A DNA stretch of 36,263 nt from JAJPJG01 sp034667645 (GTDB taxonomy: Bacteria > Verrucomicrobiota > Verrucomicrobiia > Chthoniobacterales > Chthoniobacteraceae): assembly GCA_034667645.1 (NCBI GenBank), contig JAXDQV010000157.1, forward strand, positions 1-36,263, given 5' to 3'. Made by a program: the position numbers and the translations under genes. This document shows positions 26,883-35,220 of this stretch, piece by piece (the first letter of the stretch is position 1; each line of letters begins with the position of its first letter). The notes beneath the pieces are model-generated. The model ran no database searches and was not told where the DNA came from. It saw only the letters and a program-made list of their open reading frames with translations.

Positions 26883-27389
26883 ATGATGCTTCGTTATTTA
26901 AATGCCAGCCTTCGCAGGTTTGGCCAGACGCCGGTCAAGGCCCATCGCCGGGTAAGCTGGGAATTTTACGCCGTGGTGGAAGGTTCATGCGGTCTGCTCC
27001 TCTAGGGTGATCAGTCCGAGCCATTGCACAGAACTCACATCTCTGGATCCTTCCACCGCACCATGTGCACGGATGGCATGGACGTGCCCGGATTCCCTTG
27101 CAAAGTCGCCGTTTTCCACTTCGCCAGTGTCCCTACCCAGCTTCATGACCGACTCGGCACGGGCGCGTTCTTCGAGCGGCCGCTGCTCTAGGAACAATGT
27201 GTGTTTCTGAAAAACATGGAGAAATCGCTCAGAGTCGATTTCCAAACGCCCACCTCTTTGAGGACCTCCGATTCCACGCCAACCACGGCTGCACGCCGAC
27301 GGAACGGGCGTTATCTTGAATCAGCCGTGGCACCGTGGCACGGGGCTGCTTTAATAATCCCCGAGCAAGGAAGTCACCCACATATTTAA
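26883..27389 (+). pseudogene. Decayed AraC-family transcriptional regulator
   Basis: No intact gene lies here, but pieces of one protein can be read by switching frames. Frame one from ATG 26883 gives a cupin-like N-terminus ending RRVSWEFYAVVEGSCGLLL and then hits TAG at 27003-27005. Reading on through it gives GDQSEPLHRTH. Frame two, from 27044, gives WILPPHHVHGWHGRA. Frame one resumes at 27090 with GFPCKVAVFHFASVP, up to a second TAG at 27189-27191. Together these match the effector-binding half of AraC-type regulators (HGW loop followed by a CxVAVFHF strand). The downstream DNA-binding half is hardly recognisable; NAHLFEDLRFHANHGCTPTE (from 27245, frame two) is the best candidate. At least two stops and two frame changes are needed. 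It faces away from araB, like a local sugar-responsive regulator. Confidence 0.65.
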
Positions 27390-27410
27390 GTTTCGTTCCT
27401 TTGATCAACA

Positions 27411-27440
27411 GCGCGGCCATTTATTGGCCGCGCTTTTTTT
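27411..27440 (+). terminator. Strong rho-independent terminator downstream of the AraC relic
   Basis: A perfect nine-base-pair stem joins GCGCGGCCA (27411-27419) and TGGCCGCGC (27425-27433) around the loop TTTAT, followed by seven T residues (27434-27440). The T tract is on the plus strand only, so it ends rightward transcription. The only rightward unit before it is the AraC-family relic, 21 bases upstream. It would also shield the convergent ppdK end. Confidence 0.88.
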
Positions 27441-27500
27441 GCGCATGTCCGCACTCCCGCGACTGTCGGAAGGCGCTTGACCGGAACGGCGGCGAACGGG

Positions 27501-30287
27501 TCAACCGAGCGCTGCCTGAGCCGCGGCCAGCTTTGCAATGCTGACGCGAAACGGCGAGCAGCTCACGTAGTCCAATCCGAGAGCATGGCAAAACTTCACG
27601 CTTTCCGGTTCCCCCCCGTGTTCGCCGCAAATGCCGAGCTTGATGTCGGGTCGCGTTTTGCGACCGAGATCGCGCGCAATTTCCATCAGTCGGCCGACAC
27701 CGGTCTGGTCGATGGTCGCGAACGGATTCGCTTTGACGATTTCATGCTCAGCGTAGGCGGGTAAGAACGAGCCGCTGTCGTCGCGACTCATGCCAAGTGT
27801 CGTCTGCGTCAGGTCATTCGTGCCGAAGCTGAAGAATTGGGCGTCCTTGGCGATCTGATCGGCGACCAGCGCCGCCCTAGGAATCTCGATCATTGTGCCG
27901 ACGAGATAGTTGAGCTTTTGCTTCGTCGCTTTTTGCACGTCCGCGGCCACGCGATGCACCACTTCGAGCTGGAGTTTGAGCTCCTTTGGGAAACCGACGA
28001 GCGGGATCATCACTTCGGGTTTCACTTTGATCCCCTTCTTCTGCACCTCGGCGGCGGCCTCAAAAATGGCGCGCGCCTGCATCTCAGTGATCTCGGGGTA
28101 GGCAATACCGAGCCGGCATCCGCGATGTCCGAGCATGGGGTTGAACTCGTGCAACTGATGAACGCGCTTAGCGATTTCCTCGGGGTCAATGCCGAGCTTT
28201 TGTGCGAGATCGCGTCGCGTCGCGTCGTCGTGCGGCAGGAATTCATGCAGCGGCGGATCCAGGAGGCGGATCGTCGCGGGCAGACCCTTGAGTGCCTTGA
28301 AAATGCCGACGAAATCCTCGCGCTGATACGGAAGGAGTTTCGCGAGCGCTTTCGCGCGATCTTCCTTGTTGGTTGCAAGGATCATCTCGCGCATCGCATC
28401 GATGCGATCCCCTTCGAAAAACATGTGCTCGGTGCGAGTCAGACCGATTCCCACCGCGCCAAAGGCGATCGCATTTTCAACCTGTTCCGGCGTGTCCGCG
28501 TTGGTGCGCACGTCGAGTTTCTTGAAACTGTCCGCCCACTTGATGAGCTGCGCGAACTGCTGATACGTCTTGCTCTTGTCGCCCTTGAGCGTCTTCGCGA
28601 CGAGCACCTGCACCACCTCGGATGGCGCCGTTTTTACTTCGCCCGCAAAGACTTCTCCCGCCGTGCCGTCGATGGAAATAAAGTCGCCCTGCTTGAGCGT
28701 GATGCCGCCTGCGCTCACGGTCTTCCTCCCGTAGTCGATCTTCAAATCGCTCGCGCCGCAGACGCAAACCTTGCCCATCTGACGGGCGACCAAAGCCGCG
28801 TGCGATGAAACGCCGCCGCGCGCCGTGAGGATGCCTTCCGCCGCAATCATTCCGCGCAAATCTTCCGGAGAAGTCTCGACGCGAACCAGCACCACGCGGT
28901 CGCCGCGATGCGCCATCTCGACTGCATCCACCGCATTAAACACGACTTTACCACTCGCCGCGCCGGGCCCGGCAGGAAGGCCACTCGCAATTTTCTGCGC
29001 GCTCCTGGCCGACGCGCGATCAAAAATCGGCGCGAGGACATGCGAAAGCGAATCGGCCGGAATGCGCTTCACTGCTTCTTCGCGCGTGATCAGCCTTTCG
29101 TTCACCATGTCCACCGCGATCTTCACCGCCGCGAGGCCGGTGCGCTTTCCGTTCCTCGTCTGCAGGATGAAAAGGCGGTTGTCCTCGACGGTGAATTCGA
29201 GGTCTTGCATGTCGCGAAAATGCTTCTCGAGCAAAGCGCGCACTTTCAGCAACGCTGCGTGCGCCTTGGGCATTTCTTCGGCCAGCTTCGCGACCGGGTG
29301 CGGAGTGCGCACGCCGGCCACGACGTCTTCGCCCTGCGCGTTGATCAAATATTCACCGTAGAAAACCTTGTCGCCATTCGCCGGGTCGCGCGTGAACGCG
29401 ACGCCCGTCGCGCTGGTATCGCCCATGTTCCCGAAGACCATCGTCTGCACGTTCACCGCCGTGCCCCACTCCGCCGGGATGTTGTATTTGCGGCGGTAAA
29501 CGATCGCGCGATCATTCATCCACGAGCCAAACACCGCGCCGACGGAACCCCACATTTGCTGCCGCGGATCCTGTGGAAAATTTTTGCCGGTGCGCTCTTT
29601 GATCAACGCCTTGAAACGCGAGACAAGTTCTTTCAAATCGTCTTCGGTGAGCTGCGAGTCTGGGAAGTCGTGATTCTGATACCGCTCATCCTTGAGATGC
29701 TCGATCACGCTCTCGAACGGCTCGTGATCTTCGCCTTCGCGCTTCTGCACGCCCATCACTACGTCGCCATACATCTGCAAAAAGCGGCGATAGGAATCCC
29801 ACGCAAACTGCGCATTGCCGGATTTTTTCGCGACGACCTCGACGACCTTGTCGTTCATTCCGAGGTTCAAAATCGTATCCATCATTCCCGGCATCGAGTC
29901 CCGCGCGCCGGAACGCACAGAGAGCAGGAGCGGGTTTTCGAGATCGCCGAGTTTTTTGCCCAGCGACTTCTCGATTTTCGCCAAGGCGGTTTCCACCTGC
30001 TCGTTCAGCACCGCCGGATACTTCCGGCCGTTTTCATAAAAATGCGTGCAGACTTCAGTCGTAATCGTGAAGCCGGGAGGGACCGGCAAACCGATGCGCG
30101 TCATCTCCGCGAGATTCGCGCCCTTGCCGCCGAGCAGCGGCTTCATCTTCCCGTCGCCATCGGCTTTTCCGTCGCCGAAAAAATAGACAAACTTGTTTTT
30201 CCTGGGCGCACGCTTCGGAGCGCCGTTGGATGAGGCCGCAGCGCGGCGGGTCGAGGGGAGACGGGTGGATTTGGACTTGGTGGGCAT
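27501..30287 (-). CDS. ppdK: Pyruvate phosphate dikinase
   Basis: PPDK interconverts pyruvate, ATP and phosphate with phosphoenolpyruvate, AMP and pyrophosphate. It serves gluconeogenesis, or glycolysis in pyrophosphate-using cells. All three domains are present: the N-terminal ATP-grasp (KMKPLLGGKGANLAEMTRIG; SVRSGARDSMPGMMDTILNL), the swivelling phosphohistidine domain with catalytic His496 in GGVSSHAALVAR, and the C-terminal PEP-binding barrel with Cys887 in GICGEHGG. The 928-residue length exceeds the usual 875-900 because of about 30 basic, Ser/Ala-rich residues before the conserved FVYFFGDG. The start ATG 30287 includes that extension; no internal ATG before the conserved part would replace it. 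It follows the PUR-domain gene by 36 bases and is probably cotranscribed with it. A weak hairpin (TTGACC/GGTCAA, 27477-27504) covers its stop. Confidence 0.97.
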   Translation of the reverse strand: MPTKSKSTRLPSTRRAAASSNGAPKRAPRKNKFVYFFGDGKADGDGKMKPLLGGKGANLAEMTRIGLPVPPGFTITTEVCTHFYENGRKYPAVLNEQVETALAKIEKSLGKKLGDLENPLLLSVRSGARDSMPGMMDTILNLGMNDKVVEVVAKKSGNAQFAWDSYRRFLQMYGDVVMGVQKREGEDHEPFESVIEHLKDERYQNHDFPDSQLTEDDLKELVSRFKALIKERTGKNFPQDPRQQMWGSVGAVFGSWMNDRAIVYRRKYNIPAEWGTAVNVQTMVFGNMGDTSATGVAFTRDPANGDKVFYGEYLINAQGEDVVAGVRTPHPVAKLAEEMPKAHAALLKVRALLEKHFRDMQDLEFTVEDNRLFILQTRNGKRTGLAAVKIAVDMVNERLITREEAVKRIPADSLSHVLAPIFDRASARSAQKIASGLPAGPGAASGKVVFNAVDAVEMAHRGDRVVLVRVETSPEDLRGMIAAEGILTARGGVSSHAALVARQMGKVCVCGASDLKIDYGRKTVSAGGITLKQGDFISIDGTAGEVFAGEVKTAPSEVVQVLVAKTLKGDKSKTYQQFAQLIKWADSFKKLDVRTNADTPEQVENAIAFGAVGIGLTRTEHMFFEGDRIDAMREMILATNKEDRAKALAKLLPYQREDFVGIFKALKGLPATIRLLDPPLHEFLPHDDATRRDLAQKLGIDPEEIAKRVHQLHEFNPMLGHRGCRLGIAYPEITEMQARAIFEAAAEVQKKGIKVKPEVMIPLVGFPKELKLQLEVVHRVAADVQKATKQKLNYLVGTMIEIPRAALVADQIAKDAQFFSFGTNDLTQTTLGMSRDDSGSFLPAYAEHEIVKANPFATIDQTGVGRLMEIARDLGRKTRPDIKLGICGEHGGEPESVKFCHALGLDYVSCSPFRVSIAKLAAAQAALG

Positions 30288-30323
30288 AAGATGAGGGGTT
30301 GAAAAAACTGAAAGGATGGCGGG

Positions 30324-30536
30324 CTAAACCGGGGCTGTTTTATTCGCCGTGGTCAGCACATCCGCGAGCGCGTGCGCGAACTCGTCCAGTCCGGTGCTCG
30401 GCACGATCACCGCATTCCGACGCCCGGCCGCCGTCTCGGTGATGCGCAGGAAACGGCCGCGTTCGTTTTCCCGATACTCGATCAGCAAGTGCTTGCGTTC
30501 CACCTGCATTTCCTTCGATGCGATGATTTGTTCCAT
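30324..30536 (-). CDS. Small PUR-domain (DUF3276-like) nucleic-acid-binding protein
   Basis: The 70-residue product resembles the bacterial PUR-alpha-like family (DUF3276), a single PUR repeat of four beta strands and one helix that binds single-stranded DNA or RNA, as in Borrelia BpuR. The pattern is clear: strands around KHLLIEYRENERGRFLRITE and NAVIVPSTG, then the helix GLDEFAHALADVLTTA. Start ATG 30536 is the only sensible one. It lies between the terminator of the ABC ATPase gene and ppdK on the same strand, and should be the first gene of a two-gene unit with ppdK. Post-transcriptional control of ppdK by this protein is a possibility only. Its own targets are unknown. Confidence 0.8.
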   Translation of the reverse strand: MEQIIASKEMQVERKHLLIEYRENERGRFLRITETAAGRRNAVIVPSTGLDEFAHALADVLTTANKTAPV

Positions 30537-30560
30537 AAATGCCCTAACTCATTAGCTCCC

Positions 30561-30594
30561 TAAAAAAGAGGGGGGACGATTACAAAAGACCCCC
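30561..30594 (-). terminator. Rho-independent terminator after the ABC ATPase gene
   Basis: Read on the reverse strand, GGGGG (30594-30590) pairs with CCCCC (within 30575-30570) across a loop of about 14-15 bases, and a tract TCTTTTTTA follows (30569-30561). It lies 36 bases past the ABC ATPase stop and 24 bases before the PUR gene start, so it separates those units. The loop is long and the stem short, which lowers confidence. Confidence 0.6.
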
Positions 30595-30630
30595 GCAGTG
30601 TCCACCTTTTTACGGGTGAAATCCGCGCGG

Positions 30631-31749
30631 TCATTCGATTCGTCGCGTCGTCGCCGGATCGAAAAGATGCGCTCGCGCCGGGTCGAGGACAAACCGCATC
30701 CGGTGACCTGCATCGTCGTGACTGATTGCCTCCAGGCTCCGGCAGATCAGCGCGTGGGCTCCGGTGTGAAAGTGGATATTCGTCTCGGCGCCGGTCGGTT
30801 CCACTACGTCCACCAGCGCCTGAAATGAGCCGTCATCGCGCCGTCCATCGGTTCTCACGGCGACAATGGATTCGGGCCGCAGTCCGAGCACCACCTCTTT
30901 TCCAGCAAACGCCCTGGCGGCTGGCTGGTCGGTGATCTTGCACTCGATTACGCCACCGTCATTCTCTTTAAAAACAACGCCATCCGGCGCGTCCTTCAGT
31001 TTTCCGTGGATGAAATTCATCGGAGGACTCCCGAGAAAGCCCGCCACGAAAAGATTCGCCGGCTTCTGGTAAAGGCTCAAGGGCGCATCGATCTGCTGCA
31101 CAATTCCGTCGCGCATTACGACAATGCGATCGGCCATCGTCATCGCTTCGACTTGATCGTGCGTCACGTAAATCATCGTGGCCTGCAGGCGCTGATGGAG
31201 CTTGGTGATCTCCGTGCGCATTTGCGCCCGCATCGTCGCGTCGAGATTCGAGAGCGGCTCGTCGAAAAGAAAAACCTTCGGCTGGCGAACCATCGCCCGG
31301 CCGACCGCCACGCGCTGACGCTGCCCGCCCGACAGCGTCAGCGGACGCCGCTCCAGGCAATCCTCGATCTCGAGAATCCTCGCTGCGTCGAGGACGCGCT
31401 TTTTGATTTCCGAATCGGAAAAACGCCGCAGCTTCAATCCAAACGCGAGGTTTTGAAAAACGCTCAAGTGCGGATACAGGGCGTAATTCTGAAAGACCAT
31501 CGCAATGTCCCGGTCCTTCGGCGCCAGGTCGTTCACGCGTTTCTCGCCGATGAAAAGGTCGCCCCCGCAGATTTCCTCCAGGCCCGCGATCATGCGCAAC
31601 GTGGTGGTTTTTCCACTGCCCGATGGACCAACGAGAACGACGAACTCCCGATCCGCGACTTCCAGGTTGAGATCCTGCACGGCTGCGACTTCCCCGCCTT
31701 TTGCGCCCCGGTAGGTTTTCGAAACGTGCTGGAGAGAGACTTTCGCCAT
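30631..31749 (-). CDS. ugpC: UgpC/MsmK-type ABC sugar transporter ATP-binding protein
   Basis: This 372-residue ATPase belongs to the CUT1 group, which powers import of oligosaccharides, polyols or glycerol 3-phosphate. Walker A is GPSGSGKTT (residues 41-49), the Q-loop is Gln87 (VFQNYALYPHLSV), the signature is LSGGQRQRVAVGRA (from 139) and Walker B ends DEPLSNLDA (from 163). The switch His lies in YVTHDQVEAM. A C-terminal TOBE-like regulatory domain (about residues 240-372) includes VVLGLRPESI and ends PARAHLFDPAT. No permease or binding protein is nearby, so it is probably one of those stand-alone ATPases that serve several transporters. It sits 38 bases after the YacP gene, so it may belong to a gyrB-led unit. 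UgpC, MsmK and MalK cannot be told apart here. Confidence 0.93.
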   Translation of the reverse strand: MAKVSLQHVSKTYRGAKGGEVAAVQDLNLEVADREFVVLVGPSGSGKTTTLRMIAGLEEICGGDLFIGEKRVNDLAPKDRDIAMVFQNYALYPHLSVFQNLAFGLKLRRFSDSEIKKRVLDAARILEIEDCLERRPLTLSGGQRQRVAVGRAMVRQPKVFLFDEPLSNLDATMRAQMRTEITKLHQRLQATMIYVTHDQVEAMTMADRIVVMRDGIVQQIDAPLSLYQKPANLFVAGFLGSPPMNFIHGKLKDAPDGVVFKENDGGVIECKITDQPAARAFAGKEVVLGLRPESIVAVRTDGRRDDGSFQALVDVVEPTGAETNIHFHTGAHALICRSLEAISHDDAGHRMRFVLDPARAHLFDPATTRRIE

Positions 31750-31787
31750 GCGTGGGCGGCGAATCTACGCGGCAGTCTGCGGCAGCG

Positions 31788-32237
31788 TCAACGCGAGCGT
31801 GGCCCTTCGCGATGCCGGAATTTTTTCATCTGCCGCGAGAACTGCGTCCGCGCCTCCTCCAGCATCGCCGCGAGCCCTTCGGCCGACACGCAAACCGCGC
31901 CAAAGGTGCTCACGGTCTGCTGCTCCAGCAAATCATCCGTCGCGACCGTGATGTCGTGCTTCTCCGCATACAACGCCGCCAGCCGCTCAATGATGTCATC
32001 CGCCGTCTGATCCGCGCCGGAATAAAACACCTGAATACCACCCGGCTCCGTCGTCTCGGACCACTTTGCGCCCTTCCCATCAAAAACCACCACCACGTGC
32101 GTATCCGTCGAGTCCTGATATTCCGTCAAAACCTTTACGACCGCCTCGCGCGCCAGCACCGTCCGCCGCTGGTGCAATTTCAGCATCTCCGGCCAGGCAA
32201 AAATCACGCTGTGTCCGTCCACGATCAAAACGCGCAT
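31788..32237 (-). CDS. YacP/Rae1-like NYN-domain protein (putative ribonuclease)
   Basis: The 149-residue product matches the YacP family, NYN/PIN-like nuclease folds of which Bacillus Rae1 cleaves mRNA on the ribosome. Conserved acidic positions are visible: Asp7 in MRVLIVDGHSVIF, the Asp of VVVVFDGKGAKWS, the pair in SGADQTADDIIERL, and the pair in ITVATDDLLEQQTV. A basic C-terminal tail ends the protein. ATG 32237 is preferred over the in-frame TTG six bases upstream. The usual DGxN motif reads DGHS here, so activity should not be taken for granted. It lies 98 bases downstream of gyrB and 38 bases upstream of the ABC ATPase gene, all on the same strand. Confidence 0.82.
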   Translation of the reverse strand: MRVLIVDGHSVIFAWPEMLKLHQRRTVLAREAVVKVLTEYQDSTDTHVVVVFDGKGAKWSETTEPGGIQVFYSGADQTADDIIERLAALYAEKHDITVATDDLLEQQTVSTFGAVCVSAEGLAAMLEEARTQFSRQMKKFRHREGPRSR

Positions 32238-32335
32238 CGGCAAACCCTACGCGTGTGGGAATTCCCGCGCACTTTTTAAAGCGCACGCGATGGCGAACTT
32301 TGCTGCGGCGCGATCTCGCGGACTTCCACCAAGTC

Positions 32336-34888
32336 CTACACGTCGAGGTTGCGCACGTTGAGTGCGTTGTCCTCGATGAATTGCCGGCGCGGCTCCACGA
32401 CGTCCCCCATCAGGATGGTGAACATCTTGTCGGCTTCCACCGCGTTGTCTTCGTTCAGGTCCACCTTTAACAGCTTGCGCTTTTCCGGGTCCATGGTCGT
32501 GCTGAAGAGCTCCTTCGCATTCATCTCGCCCAACCCTTTGAAGCGCTTGATCTGCACGCCGCGGCGGCCGATCTCCTTGATCGTTTCCAGGATCTTCGGA
32601 ATGGAGAAAATAGGATTCACCACGGCCTTCTCCCCTTCCCCTTCGATCAGTTCAAAGATCGGCTTATCGCTATCGGAGTAATGCTCGATCTTCAAACCTC
32701 TGCGGCCAAGTTCAGTTAGCAGCTTTTGAATGGCAACCGACTCGTGCAACTCGACCAGTTTCCCGCGGCGTCGCTGGCCGGTCTTCTTCTCCGTCACATT
32801 GGCGATGGGTAACAACTCCTGGCCCATCTCCACGTCAAAGAGACTTAGATCGAGGTTTTCCTCGTGAAAGCTGCGCACCGCGGCTTCTTCCGTGAAGTAT
32901 TTCACCGACTCATCGTTGCCGTCGCGAACCTTCACGAGGTAAGTCGGCAACGCCCCGCTCTTCGCGTCGCGCGCTTCGAGGTAGTTCTCAAAGTCTCCGC
33001 CATGCCGGCGGATCGCTTCGCTGAACTTAGCCAGCCTTTCGAGCGACTCCAGGATGTCCTTGAGTTGCGCCGTGCTAAGCTCCTTGCCGTCCGCCAGGTT
33101 CTTTAGCCTCACGTCTTCGGTTCCAAGTGAGATCAAAATCTTCGTCAGCGCCACGTCGTCGTCCACATACTCTTCGCGCTTCTTGCGCTTCACTTGATAA
33201 AGCGGCGGCTGCGCGATGTAGATCTTTCCGCCGCGCACCAGCTCCGTCATTTGCCGGTAGAAAAACGTGAGCAGCAAGGTGCGGATGTGAGAGCCGTCCA
33301 CGTCCGCATCCGTCATGATGATGATCCGTCCGTAGCGAAGCTTATCCATCCGAAACGAACCTTCCACGTCGCCCGCGCCGATGCCGGTGCCGATCGCCGT
33401 GATCATCGTTTGGATTTCGGTGTTTTGCAGAACCTTATCCAGCCGCGCCTTCTCCACGTTGATCAACTTTCCGCGAATGGGCAGGATCGCCTGATAACGC
33501 CGGTCGCGTCCCTGCTTTGCCGAGCCGCCGGCGGAGTCACCTTCGACAATATAAAGCTCAGTCAGTGCCGGATCGCGCTCGGAACAATCCGCCAGCTTAC
33601 CCGGCAATCCGCCGCCCGTCAGCGCGCTCTTCCGCACCGTCTCGCGAGCCTTGCGCGCGGCTTCCCGTGCGCGCGCGGCCATCAGGCACTTATCAATGAT
33701 CTTCTTCATGATCGGCGGGTTCTGATCGAAGAAGGTCATCAAACCTTCATAGACAATTGAGTTCACGATCCCGTCGATTTCCGTGTTCACGAGCTTCACC
33801 TTGGTCTGCGACTCAAAGCGCGGATTCGGCAGCTTCACCGACAGGACGCAGATCAAGCCTTCGCGCACGTCGTCGCCCGAGATCGCCGCGTCCTTCTCCT
33901 TCACCAAGTTATTCGTCTTCGCGTATTGGTTGATCGACTTCGTCAACGCCGAGCGGAAGCCGGTCAGGTGCGTGCCGCCATCCGGATTCGGGATGGAGTT
34001 GGCAAAGCACAGGATCTGGTCGTTGTAACTGTCGTTGTATTGCATCACCACATCCACGAAGACCTCCTCCTTTTGCCGCGACAGGATCACCGGCTTCGGA
34101 TGCACCAGCGTCTTGTTTTCGCCCAACTGCCGCACGAACTCCTCGATGCCCAGCTTGTAAAAGAACGACTCCTTGCGCGGCGTCTCCGTCCGCTCATCGG
34201 TCAGGGTGATGTCCAGCCCTGGGTTCAGGAACGCCAGTTCCCGCAGCCGCGCGGCCAGCCGCTCGAACTTGAACTCCGTGGTGATCGTAAAGATCGTTGC
34301 GTCCGGCATGAAGGTGATCAGCGTCCCGGTGTGCTTCTTGTTCTTCAGCTCCCCGATCACACTCAGCTTCTGCGTCGTCTTCCCGCGCTCAAAGGCCATG
34401 TGATAAACCTTCCCGTCGCGCGACACCTCCACCTTGAACCAGTCGCTCAGCGCGTTCACGCACTTCGCCCCCACCCCGTGCAGGCCGCCCGAATACTTAT
34501 ACGCCCCCTGCCCGAACTTCCCCCCCGCGTGCAGATTCGTCAGCACCAGCTCCACCGCCGGCATCTTGAATTTCGGGTGCGTATCCACCGGGATCCCGCG
34601 TCCGTTGTCGCGGATTGAGACCGACCCATCCACGTGCACATTCACCTCGATCTTCGTGCAAAACCCCGCCAGATGCTCGTCGATCGAGTTATCCAGCACC
34701 TCGAAGACACAATGGTGCAGCCCCCGCTCATCCGGGTCGCCGATATACATCCCCGGCCGCTTCCGCACCGCCTCCAGCCCCTCCAGCTTGTCGATCTTCG
34801 ACGCGTTGTATTGGTCCGTCGGCTGTTCCGGCTTGTCACCGGTGTAGGGCTTCTTCGGTTCCTCGGCGGGCGCAGGTAGGTCGGGCAT
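32336..34888 (-). CDS. gyrB: DNA gyrase subunit B
   Basis: GyrB is the ATPase subunit of gyrase, introducing negative supercoils together with GyrA. The 850-residue protein has the GHKL ATPase domain (EVLDNSIDE 63-71; DNGRGIP 94-100; SGGLHGVGAKCVNALS near 133-148) and a transducer domain. The TOPRIM domain has EGDSAGGSAKQGRDRRYQAI near 445 and DADVDGSHIRTLL near 525, and the C-terminal gyrase block contains RFKGLGEMNAKELF. Between TOPRIM and the C-terminus is an insertion of about 180 residues (from around 585), of the kind found in Gram-negative GyrB. ATG 34888 is chosen where homology to the family begins; the frame is open 75 bases further upstream. A good promoter is seen at 34915-34943. 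ParE is a remote alternative. Neither gyrA, dnaA nor recF is adjacent. Confidence 0.97.
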   Translation of the reverse strand: MPDLPAPAEEPKKPYTGDKPEQPTDQYNASKIDKLEGLEAVRKRPGMYIGDPDERGLHHCVFEVLDNSIDEHLAGFCTKIEVNVHVDGSVSIRDNGRGIPVDTHPKFKMPAVELVLTNLHAGGKFGQGAYKYSGGLHGVGAKCVNALSDWFKVEVSRDGKVYHMAFERGKTTQKLSVIGELKNKKHTGTLITFMPDATIFTITTEFKFERLAARLRELAFLNPGLDITLTDERTETPRKESFFYKLGIEEFVRQLGENKTLVHPKPVILSRQKEEVFVDVVMQYNDSYNDQILCFANSIPNPDGGTHLTGFRSALTKSINQYAKTNNLVKEKDAAISGDDVREGLICVLSVKLPNPRFESQTKVKLVNTEIDGIVNSIVYEGLMTFFDQNPPIMKKIIDKCLMAARAREAARKARETVRKSALTGGGLPGKLADCSERDPALTELYIVEGDSAGGSAKQGRDRRYQAILPIRGKLINVEKARLDKVLQNTEIQTMITAIGTGIGAGDVEGSFRMDKLRYGRIIIMTDADVDGSHIRTLLLTFFYRQMTELVRGGKIYIAQPPLYQVKRKKREEYVDDDVALTKILISLGTEDVRLKNLADGKELSTAQLKDILESLERLAKFSEAIRRHGGDFENYLEARDAKSGALPTYLVKVRDGNDESVKYFTEEAAVRSFHEENLDLSLFDVEMGQELLPIANVTEKKTGQRRRGKLVELHESVAIQKLLTELGRRGLKIEHYSDSDKPIFELIEGEGEKAVVNPIFSIPKILETIKEIGRRGVQIKRFKGLGEMNAKELFSTTMDPEKRKLLKVDLNEDNAVEADKMFTILMGDVVEPRRQFIEDNALNVRNLDV

Positions 34889-34914
34889 GGTTTTGGGTAA
34901 AAACGGAAGCCCGC

Positions 34915-34943
34915 AATCTAGTCCGCACCCCCCGGCCTCACAA
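34915..34943 (-). promoter_or_regulatory. Predicted gyrB promoter
   Basis: On the reverse strand TTGTGA (34943-34938) and TAGATT (34920-34915) have the ideal 17-base spacing. They lie about 27 bases upstream of the gyrB ATG. The spacer contains a run of six G residues. The match is by consensus only. Confidence 0.5.
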
Positions 34944-35029
34944 GCATTTCCCCGCCTTGCCACAGAATTCCGTTCGCCATTGTCCCGCCCGTCCGCCTAT
35001 GCTCCCGCCCCGCCACCGCCCCGCCCGCC

Positions 35030-35218
35030 ATGTCCCGCCTTACCCCCCTCCTCCTCCTCGCCTCCGCCACCCTCCTTGCCGGCTGCGCCACCGACAACCA
35101 CGAGGATGACGAATTCTTCCGGCGCGGCTGGCTCCTCCCCGGCCACGACGCCCCCGGTGAACCCCGCAACGTCCCCACCCGTTCCCTCAAAGACCCCAGC
35201 CTCGGCCACACCCTCTAG
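35030..35218 (+). CDS. Small predicted lipoprotein
   Basis: A 62-residue product begins with a typical lipoprotein signal peptide: MSRLTPLLLLASATLLAGC, with lipobox LAGC and lipid-acceptor Cys19. The mature part is only about 44 residues, acidic at first (DNHEDDEFF) and then Pro/Gly-rich (WLLPGHDAPGEPRNVP). I recognise no family. The intact lipobox and the composition unlike a random shadow argue that it is real. It diverges from gyrB; the gap of 141 bases is extremely C-rich on the plus strand, and no Shine-Dalgarno site is visible. The residue after Cys19 is Ala, so sorting to the outer membrane would be expected under the E. coli rule. The stop lies two bases before the repeat element at 35221. 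Confidence 0.65.
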   Translation: MSRLTPLLLLASATLLAGCATDNHEDDEFFRRGWLLPGHDAPGEPRNVPTRSLKDPSLGHTL

Positions 35219-35220
35219 CC

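Noticed and set aside
26985..27245. 86-residue minus-strand frame between araB and ppdK
   Set aside because: It is antisense to the AraC-family relic, whose fragments are recognisable on the plus strand.
27331..27346. TGGCACGGGGCTGC, similar to a sigma-54 -24/-12 promoter
   Set aside because: The GG-GC spacing is one base too short, and the site lies inside the decayed regulator with no gene to drive before the terminator.
28908..30233. 441-residue open frame on the plus strand
   Set aside because: It is antisense to ppdK, rich in Arg and His in the way of GC-rich shadow frames, and has no recognisable domain.
32257..32266. Palindrome GGGAATTCCC between gyrB and the YacP gene
   Set aside because: A single 10-base palindrome can arise by chance, and there is no second half-site or T tract to make it an operator or terminator.
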